A DNA stretch of 64,000 bases, taken from contig NZ_OAOF01000002.1 of assembly GCF_900205965.1 (NCBI RefSeq), positions 310,001-374,000 of the forward strand, read 5' to 3'. Source of the stretch: Lacrimispora amygdalina (lineage in GTDB: Bacteria; Bacillota; Clostridia; Lachnospirales; Lachnospiraceae). The position numbers were made by a program, and so were the translations under genes. The notes beneath the pieces are model-generated. The model searched no databases and was not told where the DNA came from. It worked only from the letters and a program-made list of their open reading frames with translations. Below are positions 8,261 to 17,852 of the stretch, piece after piece (the first letter of the stretch is position 1; the number at the start of each line of letters is the position of its first letter).

Positions 8261-8296
8261 AAAAGAATCAGAGGTGTTATCGTCTCTGATTCTTTT
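8261..8296 (-). terminator. Terminator of ftsH
   Basis: A 13-bp perfect stem (AAAAGAATCAGAG and complement) with a 10-nt loop, followed on the minus strand by TTT, 11 nt after the ftsH stop. Confidence 0.9.
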
Positions 8297-8306
8297 ATAA
8301 ATAGAA

Positions 8307-10172
8307 TTATCCCTTTGCCGCTTCTTTCTTAAATATCTCCATGAATTCCTCACCCGTAATTGTCTCACGTTCCAGCAAATACTCTGCGATTTCATGCAGC
8401 TTATGAATATTGTCCTTCAGGATCCCATAAGCCTTCTTATGCTGCTGCCGTACTATGTCTATCACGGCTTCATCTATCCGTTTTGCGGTATCAGGAGAGC
8501 AGGCCAGGGTCGTATCTCCGCCCAGGTACTGGTTTGTCACTGTTTCAAGGGCGACCATGTCAAATTCATCGGTCATACCATAACGGGTAACCATTGCCCT
8601 TGCGATTCTTGTGGCCTGTTCAATGTCGTTTGATGCACCGCTTGTAACTGTCTGAAATATCAGTTCCTCTGCTGCCCTTCCTCCGGTAAAAGTAGCAATC
8701 TTATTTAATGCCGCTTCCTTTGTCAGCAGATGGCGTTCTTCTTCATCCACCTGCATGGTATATCCAAGGGCACCTGAGGTTCTGGGTATAATGGTGATTT
8801 TATGAACCGGGGCAGAGTGGGTCTGGGAAGCAGCCACCAGAGCATGCCCTACTTCGTGGTATGCAATAATTTTCTTTTCTTCCACGTTGACGGCGGAATC
8901 CTTTTTCTGATAACCGGCAAGGACCACTTCCACGCTTTCCTCCAGATCCGTCTGAGTGACTGTTTTTCTTCCCATGCGGACAGCTCTTAAGGCAGCCTCA
9001 TTGATCATATTGGCCAGCTCAGCTCCGCTTGCTCCTGATGTTGCAAGTGCAATTCCATGAAAATCCACATCATCAGATAATTTTACATTCTTTCCATGTA
9101 CTTTTAAAATGGCCTCACGCCCGTTTAAGTCCGGAAGTTCCACAGGAATCCGGCGGTCGAACCGGCCGGGACGCAGAAGCGCTTTGTCTAAGGAATCGGG
9201 ACGGTTGGTTGCCGCCAGGATTACAACTCCTTTTTTTCCGTCAAATCCATCCATCTCAGCCAGAAGCTGATTCAGCGTCTGTTCCCGCTCATCATTTCCG
9301 GAAAATCCGGCGCCGTCCCGCTTTTTACCAATGGTATCAATCTCATCTATAAATACGATACAGGGAGCTTTATCATTAGCCTGTTTAAACAGGTCCCGGA
9401 CCTTTGCAGCACCCATACCTACAAACATCTCTACAAACTCCGAACCGGAGATAGAAAAGAAGGGCACATGCGCTTCTCCTGCCACTGCTTTTGCCAGAAG
9501 GGTTTTACCTGTACCGGGAGGTCCCACAAGTAATGCTCCCTTGGGAAGAATTGCTCCGATAGAGACATATTTGTTGGGATTATGAAGAAAATCCACGATC
9601 TCCCTTAATGCGTCCTTTGCCTCTTCCTGACCAGCTACATCCCGAAACGTTTTTCCCGTTTCAGATTCCGCATATATTTTCGGATTAGATTTACCAAATG
9701 ACATAGCATTTCCGCCCATACGCTTTTGCATCTGGCCGGATAAAAAGTTACCCAGAAATACAAAAATCAGAATGGGGACAATCCAGGTTAAAAGAATGGA
9801 AAGTAACGGCGACATCTCCTTTACAATGGTCTTTTCAAACTGTACATTGTGGCTGATCAGTCTTTCCATCAGCGTATCATCCGGCCAGTTTCCTGTTTTG
9901 TATACATTGTAAACCGGCTTTCCCTCCAAGTCCGTTTTTCCAGACTCGGTTTTAAACTGAATCTCCGTTTCTGTTTTGGCAACCGCCTGAACCTTTCCCT
10001 GATCCACCATCTCTAAAAAGGTGCTGTATGGAACCTCCGTCACTGTCTTTGCCTGGAGCCACGGCACTGCCATTGCATTGAATATAATCATCAATATCAA
10101 TACAATCATATAATAATAAATGAATGGTTTTTTATGGTTCTTTCCTGAATTTCCATCATCTTTTAATCCCAT
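8307..10172 (-). CDS. ftsH: ATP-dependent membrane metalloprotease FtsH
   Basis: 621 residues, the normal family length. Two membrane segments (about 19-36 and 122-145) flank an extracytoplasmic loop. Then come the AAA+ ATPase with Walker A GPPGTGKT, Walker B IVFIDEID and the arginine-finger region RPGRFDRRI, and the zinc protease with HEVGH. FtsH degrades misassembled membrane proteins and some regulators. The start at 10172 overlaps the end of the upstream flavodoxin gene by 17 nt, so the two are probably cotranscribed. Nothing unusual is seen in the catalytic motifs. Confidence 0.97.
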   Translation of the reverse strand: MGLKDDGNSGKNHKKPFIYYYMIVLILMIIFNAMAVPWLQAKTVTEVPYSTFLEMVDQGKVQAVAKTETEIQFKTESGKTDLEGKPVYNVYKTGNWPDDTLMERLISHNVQFEKTIVKEMSPLLSILLTWIVPILIFVFLGNFLSGQMQKRMGGNAMSFGKSNPKIYAESETGKTFRDVAGQEEAKDALREIVDFLHNPNKYVSIGAILPKGALLVGPPGTGKTLLAKAVAGEAHVPFFSISGSEFVEMFVGMGAAKVRDLFKQANDKAPCIVFIDEIDTIGKKRDGAGFSGNDEREQTLNQLLAEMDGFDGKKGVVILAATNRPDSLDKALLRPGRFDRRIPVELPDLNGREAILKVHGKNVKLSDDVDFHGIALATSGASGAELANMINEAALRAVRMGRKTVTQTDLEESVEVVLAGYQKKDSAVNVEEKKIIAYHEVGHALVAASQTHSAPVHKITIIPRTSGALGYTMQVDEEERHLLTKEAALNKIATFTGGRAAEELIFQTVTSGASNDIEQATRIARAMVTRYGMTDEFDMVALETVTNQYLGGDTTLACSPDTAKRIDEAVIDIVRQQHKKAYGILKDNIHKLHEIAEYLLERETITGEEFMEIFKKEAAKG

Positions 10173-10698
10173 CTGACTCCTCCTTTTTCCTTCGGATCCG
10201 GTATAGTACCGATTCTGTAAATTCGCATGCCTGGTCTAAATCTTCTTTATTGGGATGGAGCATGGCATCCTCATAGGCTGATATCATCTCCCGTATCTGA
10301 GGTGTATCAAGCTGCGCCTGCATCTGTCTGCATTTTTCCAGCACCTTTGGTCCCATCTTTCCTCCGCATAAATAACACCCCAGGTATTCATTATCTTCCG
10401 GCAGAAAAGCTGAGACCTGTTTTTCCACCTGTTTTAAATACTCTTTATTTTCAAATATCCCGCAGGTTCCGAACAAAGCAATCTTTTTGCCATGAAGATC
10501 GGAGAGGAAATCTATGACTTCTGTTGTACAGATTCCTCTGTTATTCCAGAATCCTACAAAATACGTATCAGCTTCTTCTCCATAATATTCTTCCAGATTA
10601 ATAATATCCTTTGATTTTCCCGGAAGCGCTTCAAAAATCTTCATGGCTACTTTCTGAGTATTTCCGGTTTTACTTGTATACACAACTAAATAGTCCAT
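10156..10698 (-). CDS. Flavodoxin-family protein (possibly BilS-like)
   Basis: 180 residues. The N-terminus VVYTSKTGNTQKVA is the phosphate-binding loop of flavodoxins, and the fold continues with TYFVGFWNNRGICTTEV and IALFGTCGIF. The C-terminal third (CLCGGKMGPKVLEKCRQM and the helical tail) is longer than in electron-transfer flavodoxins and resembles the flavodoxin-like proteins found with anaerobic reductases, among them BilS of bilirubin reduction. No bilR-type gene is nearby, so that name is not applied. It is coupled to ftsH by a 17-nt overlap. Confidence 0.85.
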   Translation of the reverse strand: MDYLVVYTSKTGNTQKVAMKIFEALPGKSKDIINLEEYYGEEADTYFVGFWNNRGICTTEVIDFLSDLHGKKIALFGTCGIFENKEYLKQVEKQVSAFLPEDNEYLGCYLCGGKMGPKVLEKCRQMQAQLDTPQIREMISAYEDAMLHPNKEDLDQACEFTESVLYRIRRKKEESDGIKR

Positions 10699-10816
10699 CT
10701 ATTTCGCCTCCTCTATCAATAAAATATACCAAATCAAAGCATTTATCAATAGATTCCGGTAAATGTTAATACAATTTATGGTTCTTTTAGAATTTATACC
10801 TCTTCTTTTATAACAA

Positions 10817-10851
10817 TAAAAAAAGAGGATGAAACTGATTGTAACATCCCC
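10817..10851 (-). terminator. Terminator of the hem operon
   Basis: Minus strand GGGGATG pairs with CATCCTC, followed by a run of seven T, just after the hemL stop at 10865. The stem is short and includes one G-T pair. Confidence 0.6.
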
Positions 10852-10864
10852 ATTTCATATCTGA

Positions 10865-12139
10865 TTATAATTTAGCTGCAGCTTCCTTCATTATTCTCTT
10901 TGTCTCATCCAAATCTTCCTGGGTATGAGCAACTGATAAGAACAGAATCTCAAACTGGGAGGGCGCTGTGTAGATCCCATGCTCCAGGAGGTAATGGAAA
11001 TACCGGGAATACATCTTTGTATCCGACTTGAGTGCTGACTCATAATCTACCACCGGCTGGGGGGCAAAGAATACACTGAATAAAGAGCCCGCCTGATTTA
11101 CCTGTGCCTTTGGCAGAACTTCTTTTAATGTATTTACCAGGTAATCTGCTTTTTTCTCCAGACAGGAATAGAGATCAGGCTGATTCATCAGTGCTTTTAT
11201 GGTCGCAGCTCCTGCCGCTGTTGCAATGGGATTGCCGGACAGAGTCCCGGCCTGATACACCCTGCCTAGGGGTGATACAACCTCCATGATCTCCTTTCGC
11301 CCGCCGTAAACACCCATGGGCATGCCTCCTCCTGCTATCTTGCCAAGAGTGGTCAGATCAGGTTTCACCTGATAATATTCCTGGGCTCCGCCAAGAGCCA
11401 TGCGAAAACCTGTTATTACCTCGTCAAAAATCAGGAGAGCACCATATCTGGTTGTGATATCTCTTAAAAATTCAAGGAAGCCTGGTTTTGGTGCCACCAG
11501 CCCCATATTCGCTGCCACTGGTTCCACCACTATCGCTGCAATCTCCCCGGGATACTGTTTAAATAATTCTTCTACGGTATCTTCCTGATTGTATCCGGCT
11601 AACAGTGTATGTTTCGTGTAAGAAGCAGGCACACCGGCGCTGTCTGGCGCACTGCCTGTCAGGGCTCCTGACCCTGCCTTTACTAAAAGTCCGTCGGAAT
11701 GTCCATGATAGCATCCCTTAAATTTAATGATTTTATCTCGCCCTGTAAATCCTCTTGCTGCACGAATCGCGCTCATTACCGCTTCTGTACCTGAGCTGAC
11801 CATTCTCATCATCTCCATGGACGGGATACATTCTGTAATCAGTTTTCCAAGCTCCAGCTCTCTTCTGGTTGGAGCACCATACGACAATCCAGAAAGGCAG
11901 GCTTCTCTGACCGCTTCTACCACCGGTTCATATGCATGTCCCAGTATACAGGGCCCCCAGGAGTTCACATAATCAATATATTTATTACCATCCTCATCAT
12001 AGATATGGGAACCTTTTGCTTTTTTTATAAAAACGGGAACTCCGCCAACGGAACCAAAGGCTCTCACCGGGCTGTTGACCCCTCCGGGGAAATGGTTTGC
12101 GGACTCTTCAAATAGTTTTTTTGACTCTTCTGTGTTCAT
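10865..12139 (-). CDS. hemL: Glutamate-1-semialdehyde 2,1-aminomutase
   Basis: 424 residues from the ATG at 12139, which lies 8 nt after AAAGGAG and 5 nt after the cobA-hemD stop; longer starts would run back into the ribosome site. It is a class III aminotransferase. LLIFDEVITGFR holds the cofactor-binding Asp, LTTLGKIAGGGMPMG carries the pyridoxal-phosphate lysine, and VNSPVRAFG lies at the N-terminus. It makes 5-aminolevulinate from glutamate semialdehyde, the step after hemA. It closes a five-gene operon. Confidence 0.96.
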   Translation of the reverse strand: MNTEESKKLFEESANHFPGGVNSPVRAFGSVGGVPVFIKKAKGSHIYDEDGNKYIDYVNSWGPCILGHAYEPVVEAVREACLSGLSYGAPTRRELELGKLITECIPSMEMMRMVSSGTEAVMSAIRAARGFTGRDKIIKFKGCYHGHSDGLLVKAGSGALTGSAPDSAGVPASYTKHTLLAGYNQEDTVEELFKQYPGEIAAIVVEPVAANMGLVAPKPGFLEFLRDITTRYGALLIFDEVITGFRMALGGAQEYYQVKPDLTTLGKIAGGGMPMGVYGGRKEIMEVVSPLGRVYQAGTLSGNPIATAAGAATIKALMNQPDLYSCLEKKADYLVNTLKEVLPKAQVNQAGSLFSVFFAPQPVVDYESALKSDTKMYSRYFHYLLEHGIYTAPSQFEILFLSVAHTQEDLDETKRIMKEAAAKL

Positions 12140-12144
12140 ATACA

Positions 12145-13656
12145 TTACTCCTTTTCCCTGCACCAGTCTTTGCAGATGACTTCTGTCAGCCCTGAAATAC
12201 TGTAAACCGGTGCAATTAAATCCGCTTCTCTGCCATAACGGGAGAGAGCCTTTGCGGTTATATCACCGATGCAGACTACTTTTAGATAGGCAGGTAAGGC
12301 CAGGGCCCTTTCTCTCTGAAAGAATGCATCCACACCCGAAGCGCTGGCAAAAGTTAAATAGTCAAGGTGAGCCAGGCTTTTTACTATTTGCTCCTGTTCC
12401 TTCTCTTTGAGTGCCACCTCATAAAGCACCCTGTCATCGTAGCATACCCCTGCTTCATCAAGAGCCAGATTAAGCTCCGGTGATCCGCCTGCTGACCGGG
12501 GAATGAGAAGCCGGTCCTCTTTTGTCAGCCGGGATATAAGTCCTTTTGCAAGATCCTTTACCTGATAGCGTTCCGGAATATAATCAGCATGAAAACCAAG
12601 TTTAAGCAGCTCGCTTTCCGTCCCTTTTCCTATCACTGCAAACTTTATCCTCCCCAGTGACCGCAAATCATATCCGCCCTCCAAAAGTCCGGCAAAAAAT
12701 TCCCGGACTGCGTTGGCACTGGTTAAAATCAGCCAGGAATAGGTATTAAGATCTTTGTACGCTTCTATCATATCCTCACCCAAACGGCGGGATTTGATAG
12801 ACAACGCCAATACACTGTCTGTTATTGCCCCGAGGGATAAAAGATCCTGGTTAAACCTGGCCGTAAAGGAATCGGTTCCGGTTATACCAATCCGGCACCC
12901 CTTAAGGGGAAGATTTATTGTAGAAGAAAAATCCAGGGCAGCCACATCTCCAGCGACAATAATAGCAGGACTTTTAATTTCCGCCTGTTTTACCTGTTCT
13001 TCAATATCTGCCAGTGTTCCACGGACCGTTCTCTGTTCCGGAAGCGTACCATTTTCAATCACTGCTGCGGGTGTGTTTTCTGGCTTTCCGTTGTTAATAA
13101 GCCCATTTACAATCAGAGAAAGATTGGAGAGACCCATTAAAAATATAAGCGTTCCGGATAACTTTGCAAAGGAACCAAAATCAGGCGGAAGCGTTCCGTT
13201 TTCAGAAAGGGTATGTCCTGTCATGACATGAAAGCTGCGGCTGACAGCCCTGTGCGTCACCGGAATTCCCGCCATGGAAAGTGCTGCCACGGCTGAGGTT
13301 ACACCGGGCACCACCTCAAAGGGAATTCCCTCCTTTGAAAGTGCTGATATCTCCTCTCCCCCACGTCCAAATACAAAAGGATCTCCACCCTTTAAACGAA
13401 CCACGTTTAAGCCTTCCTGTGCCAGTTTCACTAAGAGGCGGTTAATTTCCTCCTGCTTCATGGAATGGGCGCCGGCCCGCTTGCCTGCATAAATCTTTCT
13501 GCAGTGATCCGGCACCTCATCAAGGAAACAATCCGAAGCAAGAGAGTCATAAACAAGAGCATCACAGCTTTCAAGCCGTTTTAATCCTTTTTGGGTAATC
13601 AGGCCGGGATCACCGGGTCCCGCGCCTACTAAGTATACCACTCCGTTTTTCTTCAT
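12145..13656 (-). CDS. cobA-hemD: Fused uroporphyrinogen-III C-methyltransferase / uroporphyrinogen-III synthase
   Basis: 503 residues with two domains. Residues 1-240 are the SAM-dependent methyltransferase: VYLVGAGPGDPGLIT, VRLKGGDPFVFGRGGEE and PVTHRA are the family signatures. Residues about 250-500 are HemD-like, a poorly conserved fold, with LILTSANAVREFF and LTFASASGVDAFF. Together they cyclise hydroxymethylbilane to uroporphyrinogen III and methylate it to precorrin-2, for siroheme and cobalamin. This fusion is common in clostridia. It lies 18 nt after hemC. Confidence 0.96.
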   Translation of the reverse strand: MKKNGVVYLVGAGPGDPGLITQKGLKRLESCDALVYDSLASDCFLDEVPDHCRKIYAGKRAGAHSMKQEEINRLLVKLAQEGLNVVRLKGGDPFVFGRGGEEISALSKEGIPFEVVPGVTSAVAALSMAGIPVTHRAVSRSFHVMTGHTLSENGTLPPDFGSFAKLSGTLIFLMGLSNLSLIVNGLINNGKPENTPAAVIENGTLPEQRTVRGTLADIEEQVKQAEIKSPAIIVAGDVAALDFSSTINLPLKGCRIGITGTDSFTARFNQDLLSLGAITDSVLALSIKSRRLGEDMIEAYKDLNTYSWLILTSANAVREFFAGLLEGGYDLRSLGRIKFAVIGKGTESELLKLGFHADYIPERYQVKDLAKGLISRLTKEDRLLIPRSAGGSPELNLALDEAGVCYDDRVLYEVALKEKEQEQIVKSLAHLDYLTFASASGVDAFFQRERALALPAYLKVVCIGDITAKALSRYGREADLIAPVYSISGLTEVICKDWCREKE

Positions 13657-13674
13657 GATTTTCTCCGTTCTCTG

Positions 13675-14577
13675 TTAAAGTCCTTTTGCAGCCAGTTCTG
13701 CCAGACTGTCCAGTTCCTCTGTTTTCCCCTGAAGATGAATCCTTTTTATCTGGTCTTCTCTCCTGATGATTCCAAAGACTTCAATCTGTCCTTCCCTGAT
13801 AATACGGGAATAAACTCCCACCGGTTCATGACAGCCTGCATTTAAAAGCTTTAATATCCTGCGTTCCAGTGTCAGACAGAGCCTCGCCTGCTTATTTTCA
13901 ATTGCCCATATCTGCGGCCAGGTCTCCATCCCGATTCTGCCTTCTACAGCCAGGATTCCCTGTCCGCCGGCAGGAATCATGGTCTCGCAGTCAAAATACT
14001 GATAGGAAAAAGCTGGGTCTGCCTGAATACCCAGACGGTTTAATCCTGCTGCTGCAAGAATGATACCATCATAATCACCTTCCAAAAGCCGTTTTAAACG
14101 TGTCTGAACATTACCTCTTAAATTCTCACACCGGACCGGTATTCCCTTCCATAAGGAAGTTCCGATTTCTTCGATCTGAATTCTTCTTCTTAAGCTGGAA
14201 GTTCCGATTACAATCTCCTCTTTCCCGGTAAAATCACTGCCTTTTAAGGTAATGAGCACATCTCTTGGATCCTCACGTTCCGGAACCGCCACAATTGCTA
14301 AGCCTTCCTTTAAATCCATGGGAAGATCCTTTGCGCTGTGAACAGCCAGATCAATATCCCCCTGAAGGAGAGCATCTTCAAACTCTGTTACAAACACTCC
14401 CTTTCCGCCAAATTCCAGAAGGGGCTTGTTAAGAATCCTGTCCCCTTCTGTCTGCTTTTTCACCAGCTGCGCCGTCATACCAGGAAAGACCCTGGTCAAA
14501 GCATCTGCTACCAGCTGGGTCTGCGCCACGGCGAGTGCACTTTTTCTGGTTCCTATGCGGATTGTATCACTGTTCAT
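13675..14577 (-). CDS. hemC: Hydroxymethylbilane synthase (porphobilinogen deaminase)
   Basis: 300 residues from the ATG at 14577; an in-frame TTG at 14586 sits too close to the AAAGGAAG site. Motifs are IRIGTRKSALAVAQT, the substrate-binding arginines in SSLRRRIQ, NLRGNVQTRL, and the dipyrromethane cofactor cysteine in LNAGCHEPVGVYS. It assembles four porphobilinogens into the linear tetrapyrrole. The start overlaps the end of sirC by 11 nt. Confidence 0.96.
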   Translation of the reverse strand: MNSDTIRIGTRKSALAVAQTQLVADALTRVFPGMTAQLVKKQTEGDRILNKPLLEFGGKGVFVTEFEDALLQGDIDLAVHSAKDLPMDLKEGLAIVAVPEREDPRDVLITLKGSDFTGKEEIVIGTSSLRRRIQIEEIGTSLWKGIPVRCENLRGNVQTRLKRLLEGDYDGIILAAAGLNRLGIQADPAFSYQYFDCETMIPAGGQGILAVEGRIGMETWPQIWAIENKQARLCLTLERRILKLLNAGCHEPVGVYSRIIREGQIEVFGIIRREDQIKRIHLQGKTEELDSLAELAAKGL

Positions 14578-15214
14578 GTTCCCCAAGCTTCCTTTCTATC
14601 AGTTCTATGGCCTGCTCTCTGGTAAATATTCCACCCTGACGGATTCCCTCTTTCACCATGGTCTTAAAAATCTCAGTCCTGACCGGAAGAGATGAAACCT
14701 TTTCTTTTACCAGCTCCCGATAGGAGCCAAGCTGGACAGCCAGCATACCAAATCCTGAGGGAATGGCCTGTCGGAAGCGTTTTTTTAAATACTGGGCAAT
14801 GGTGGGGGAACTTCCTCCCGTGGATATTCCCACAACAATCTCTTCTTCCTTAATCAGAGCCGGAAAAATAAAACTGCATTCCTCCTGTACATCCACCACA
14901 TTCACAGGAATCTTCTGCTGTCTGCAGGATACTGATATGTGCCGGTTCAGTTCTTCATCTGAAGTTGCAGCAATCACAAAATCCGCATCCTGTATGTCTG
15001 TATCCTCAAATCCCCGCTTCAATAAAGTCATGGATCCGTTACATTGTGCGGCGAGCTGTTCCATTTCAGGTATCATCTCCTTGGCAACTACGGTGATCTC
15101 TGGTCCAAAATCCTTTAGCACCAGTGCCTTTCTGTAAGCTACCATTCCACCGCCTGTAATCAGGCACTTTTTATCTGTAAGCTCTACGAAAAACGGAAAA
15201 TAAGCCATTGTCAC
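14567..15214 (-). CDS. sirC: Precorrin-2 dehydrogenase (siroheme synthase N-terminal type)
   Basis: 215 residues. The N-terminal NAD-binding fold reads CLITGGGMVAYRKALVL, followed by FVIAATSDEELNRHIS and GISTGGSSPTIAQYLKKR, typical of the MET8/CysG N-domain. It oxidises precorrin-2 to sirohydrochlorin. There is no attached methyltransferase domain; that activity is in the cobA-hemD fusion two genes on. It overlaps hemA by 4 nt. Its presence suggests that the operon feeds siroheme or cobalamin rather than haem. Confidence 0.94.
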   Translation of the reverse strand: MTMAYFPFFVELTDKKCLITGGGMVAYRKALVLKDFGPEITVVAKEMIPEMEQLAAQCNGSMTLLKRGFEDTDIQDADFVIAATSDEELNRHISVSCRQQKIPVNVVDVQEECSFIFPALIKEEEIVVGISTGGSSPTIAQYLKKRFRQAIPSGFGMLAVQLGSYRELVKEKVSSLPVRTEIFKTMVKEGIRQGGIFTREQAIELIERKLGEHEQ

Positions 15215-16371
15215 TCCTCTCTTAACCAGTCCTTTAAACCATCTATCGTACGCAGTACCACTTTTAAATCGTCGCTGGTAACATGATCCCGTATGCGGTA
15301 TAAAAGGGTATCAAGGCGTTTCCCTGACAGCGCTTCCTTTAATTCATCCATCTGGGAAATATAAGGATGAAACAAAACTTCCTTTAACGCCCCATCCAGT
15401 TCTTCTTCCATAATCACTTTTGCAGAGTCCAGTTCTTTCAGTTTAATCTCCGTATTATTTTTTGATAATGTTTCAAAATAATCAATGTCATATAACGTAA
15501 GTCCGGAAAATTTCCCGATCTCCGGATCCATATCAACCGGAACCGCAACATCAATAAAAAGCCGCTTTTTCTCTGCACTCATACAGCCGGTCAGTTCTTC
15601 TCTGGTCACAGTATAGTGAGGTCCTGAAGTTGCACTTATTACCACATCCATCTCATTCATATAATTATATCGTTCTTTATAATCCACTTCTCTGATCCGG
15701 CTGCTGTCTGCCTTCAGCAGAAGATCGGAGGAATGGGTCCGCATTGTGCCGGTCACACGGATTCCCGGTTTGCTTAACAGATTCTTTGTTATGGTGCCTC
15801 CCATCTTTCCGGTCATGCCAATCACCATAACATTCTTGTATTCTCCATCTTTGCTGAAATGAAATACTTCATTTGCCACAAGGGTTGCGATGGAAAGAGG
15901 CGTCCTGGACAGTCTGGTGTCTGTTTTTATCCGTTTTGCCGCTGCCATCGCTTTTTGAAACAGCACATTCAGCTCATAATCCGCTGCTGCTGATTCTTTT
16001 GAAAACTGATAAGCCTCCCTTACCTGCCCCAGTATCTCATCTTCCCCTAATACCATGGAGTCGAATCCGCAGGTAACCTTAAACAGATGCCGTATGGCAT
16101 TCTCATCGTTATAAACATTAAGGTATTTGATCAGCTCTCCCAGACGGACTCCTTTTAAATCAGCAGCCTCCCGCTGAAGCTCGCCAATGGCATATCTGGA
16201 TCCTGAAACATAAATCTCACTGCGGTTACAGGTACAAAGAACCACAACCCCGGTTATGCAATCCTTTTTCATCAGACGGTATATTAGTTCTGTCTTTTCC
16301 TTCGTAGTAAAGGCAAATTTTTCTCTGATACTCACTGGAGCCTTCTTATGGCTCACACTCATACAATACAT
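15211..16371 (-). CDS. hemA: Glutamyl-tRNA reductase
   Basis: 386 residues. The catalytic cysteine lies in VVLCTCNRSEIY. Further family signatures are GFDSMVLGEDEILGQVREAY, the NADPH-binding VMVIGMTGKMGGTITKNLL and a C-terminal dimerisation helix. It reduces glutamyl-tRNA to glutamate semialdehyde, the committed step. It is somewhat shorter than the ~420-residue average because the C-terminal helix region is compact. First gene of the operon; the ribosome site (GGAACG) is weak. Confidence 0.95.
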   Translation of the reverse strand: MYCMSVSHKKAPVSIREKFAFTTKEKTELIYRLMKKDCITGVVVLCTCNRSEIYVSGSRYAIGELQREAADLKGVRLGELIKYLNVYNDENAIRHLFKVTCGFDSMVLGEDEILGQVREAYQFSKESAAADYELNVLFQKAMAAAKRIKTDTRLSRTPLSIATLVANEVFHFSKDGEYKNVMVIGMTGKMGGTITKNLLSKPGIRVTGTMRTHSSDLLLKADSSRIREVDYKERYNYMNEMDVVISATSGPHYTVTREELTGCMSAEKKRLFIDVAVPVDMDPEIGKFSGLTLYDIDYFETLSKNNTEIKLKELDSAKVIMEEELDGALKEVLFHPYISQMDELKEALSGKRLDTLLYRIRDHVTSDDLKVVLRTIDGLKDWLREE

Positions 16372-16468
16372 GTTCGTTCCAGCTTTCTTATCTTAACATC
16401 GTAATTAAAACCATGTTCCTATTCTACCACAACCCTATACACAGGGCAATGGAGTGTTAAAACTCCAA

Positions 16469-16496
16469 TTGCATTTTTTCAAATGCGATGTATAAT
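16469..16496 (+). promoter_or_regulatory. Promoter of the GNAT gene
   Basis: TTGCAT (16469-16474), 16-bp spacer, perfect TATAAT (16491-16496), 35 nt before the acetyltransferase start. An inverted repeat GGAGT...ACTCC at 16451-16466 lies just upstream. Confidence 0.55.
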
Positions 16497-16530
16497 AAGT
16501 AAAAATAAATTTGAGAAGGAGAACTTGCTT

Positions 16531-17025
16531 ATGAGAATCAGAACTGTCAGACCAGAAGACTCGGATCAACTTATAAGAATGCTGAAACAGCTGGATACAG
16601 AAACAAGCTTTATGATGTATGAACCTGGAGAACGTACTTCTACTGCAGATGAAATGAAACATAGAATTAAACATTGGGAAAGCTCTGGTTCGCTTTTTCT
16701 TCTTTTGGAACATGAGGGAGATTTAGCTGGTTTTCTTTCTGCCTCCAGGGATGCGCCTAAAAGAGTCCGTCACTGCGCCTATCTTGTCATTGGAATATTA
16801 AAGGGCTACAGAGGAATGGGATACGGAACAAAGCTTTTTGAGGAGATGGAAAAGTGGGCAAGGGAAAATGCAGTAACAAGGCTGGAACTGACCGTCGTGA
16901 CTGAAAACGAACAGGCACGTCATCTGTATGAAAAGATGGGATTTGTAATTGAGGGAAAAAAAGAACGTTCCATGATTGTTGACGGAACAGCTGTTGATGA
17001 ATATTGTATGGCAAAGCTGTTATAG
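16531..17025 (+). CDS. GNAT-family N-acetyltransferase
   Basis: 164 residues from the ATG at 16531, preceded by GAAGGAGAA; an earlier in-frame ATG at 16483 has no ribosome site and overlaps the promoter. The acetyl-CoA-binding motif is ILKGYRGMGYGTKLFEEM, followed by LELTVVTENEQARHLYEKMGF, both typical of the superfamily. The substrate cannot be told. The gene is monocistronic, divergent from the hem operon and followed by a terminator. Confidence 0.88.
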   Translation: MRIRTVRPEDSDQLIRMLKQLDTETSFMMYEPGERTSTADEMKHRIKHWESSGSLFLLLEHEGDLAGFLSASRDAPKRVRHCAYLVIGILKGYRGMGYGTKLFEEMEKWARENAVTRLELTVVTENEQARHLYEKMGFVIEGKKERSMIVDGTAVDEYCMAKLL

Positions 17026-17039
17026 ATATTGAGGCAGAA

Positions 17040-17101
17040 ATTCCCCTGATTCGAAAACGCTAAAAAGAAGCGCTTATCAAAATCAGGGGAATGCTTTTTT
17101 A
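17040..17101 (+). terminator. Terminator of the GNAT gene
   Basis: ATTCCCCTGAT (17040-17050) pairs with ATCAGGGGAAT (17082-17092) and is followed by GCTTTTTT. The loop is long and contains a smaller AAGCGCTT inverted repeat. Confidence 0.8.
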
Positions 17102-17102
17102 T

Positions 17103-17852
17103 TTAAAGCACCTTACTTAAGAACAATTTCAGCCTGTCATTCTTCGGATTCGCAAAAAATTCTCCAGGCTCATTCTCCTCCAGAAAATAACCACCATCCA
17201 TAAACATAACTCTGGTAGCCACCTCTCTGGCAAATCCCATCTCATGTGTAACCACAACCATGGTCATCTTCTCATCAGCCAGTTCCCGCATAACGGTCAG
17301 AACTTCTCCTACCATCTCCGGATCCAGAGCTGAAGTCGGCTCATCAAAAAGCATCACATCCGGATTCATGCACAGAGCGCGGACTATGGCAATTCTCTGC
17401 TTCTGGCCGCCGGAGAGCTGATTGGGATAGGAATCCGCCCGGTCAGCAAGCCCTACTTTCTGAAGAAGCTTTAAGGCCTGTTCTCTGGCCTCTTTTTCAC
17501 TTTTTCCCTGAAGCTTTACAGGGCCAAGCGTTAAGTTCTTTAAAATCGTCATGTGAGGGAATAAGTTGAACTGCTGGAAAACCATCCCCATTTTCTGACG
17601 GTGCTTGTCAATATTGGTTTTTTTATCTACGATATCAGTGCCTTCAAAAAGAATATGACCGCCGCTGGGTTCTTCCAGCCGGTTTAAGCAGCGAAGGAAT
17701 GTGCTTTTACCAGAACCAGAGGGACCGATGACACAAACCACATCACCTTTGTATATATCAACGGAAATATCCTTAAGGACTTCCATTTCACCAAACTTCT
17801 TTCCCAGATTCTGTACCTGAATCAGAGGTTTTTCCATATTATTAATGCTCAC
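17103..17852 (-). CDS. Polar amino-acid ABC transporter, ATP-binding subunit
   Basis: 249 residues with Walker [10 protein letters not shown], signature LSGGQKQR, Walker [13 protein letters not shown] and [13 protein letters not shown], the wording usual for GlnQ/ArtP-type importers of polar amino acids. It overlaps the permease gene by 11 nt and is the last of three genes. The amino acid transported cannot be fixed from sequence; glutamine, arginine or cystine are all possible. Confidence 0.94.
   Translation of the reverse strand: MSINNMEKPLIQVQNLGKKFGEMEVLKDISVDIYKGDVVCVIGPSGSGKSTFLRCLNRLEEPSGGHILFEGTDIVDKKTNIDKHRQKMGMVFQQFNLFPHMTILKNLTLGPVKLQGKSEKEAREQALKLLQKVGLADRADSYPNQLSGGQKQRIAIVRALCMNPDVMLFDEPTSALDPEMVGEVLTVMRELADEKMTMVVVTHEMGFAREVATRVMFMDGGYFLEENEPGEFFANPKNDRLKLFLSKVL

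Noticed and set aside
10156..10698. Naming the flavodoxin bilS
   Set aside because: Similarity is only general and there is no bilirubin reductase gene in the window.
16451..16466. GGAGT...ACTCC hairpin as a terminator of hemA's divergent neighbour
   Set aside because: It is five bp long, lacks a T run and lies between divergent promoters.
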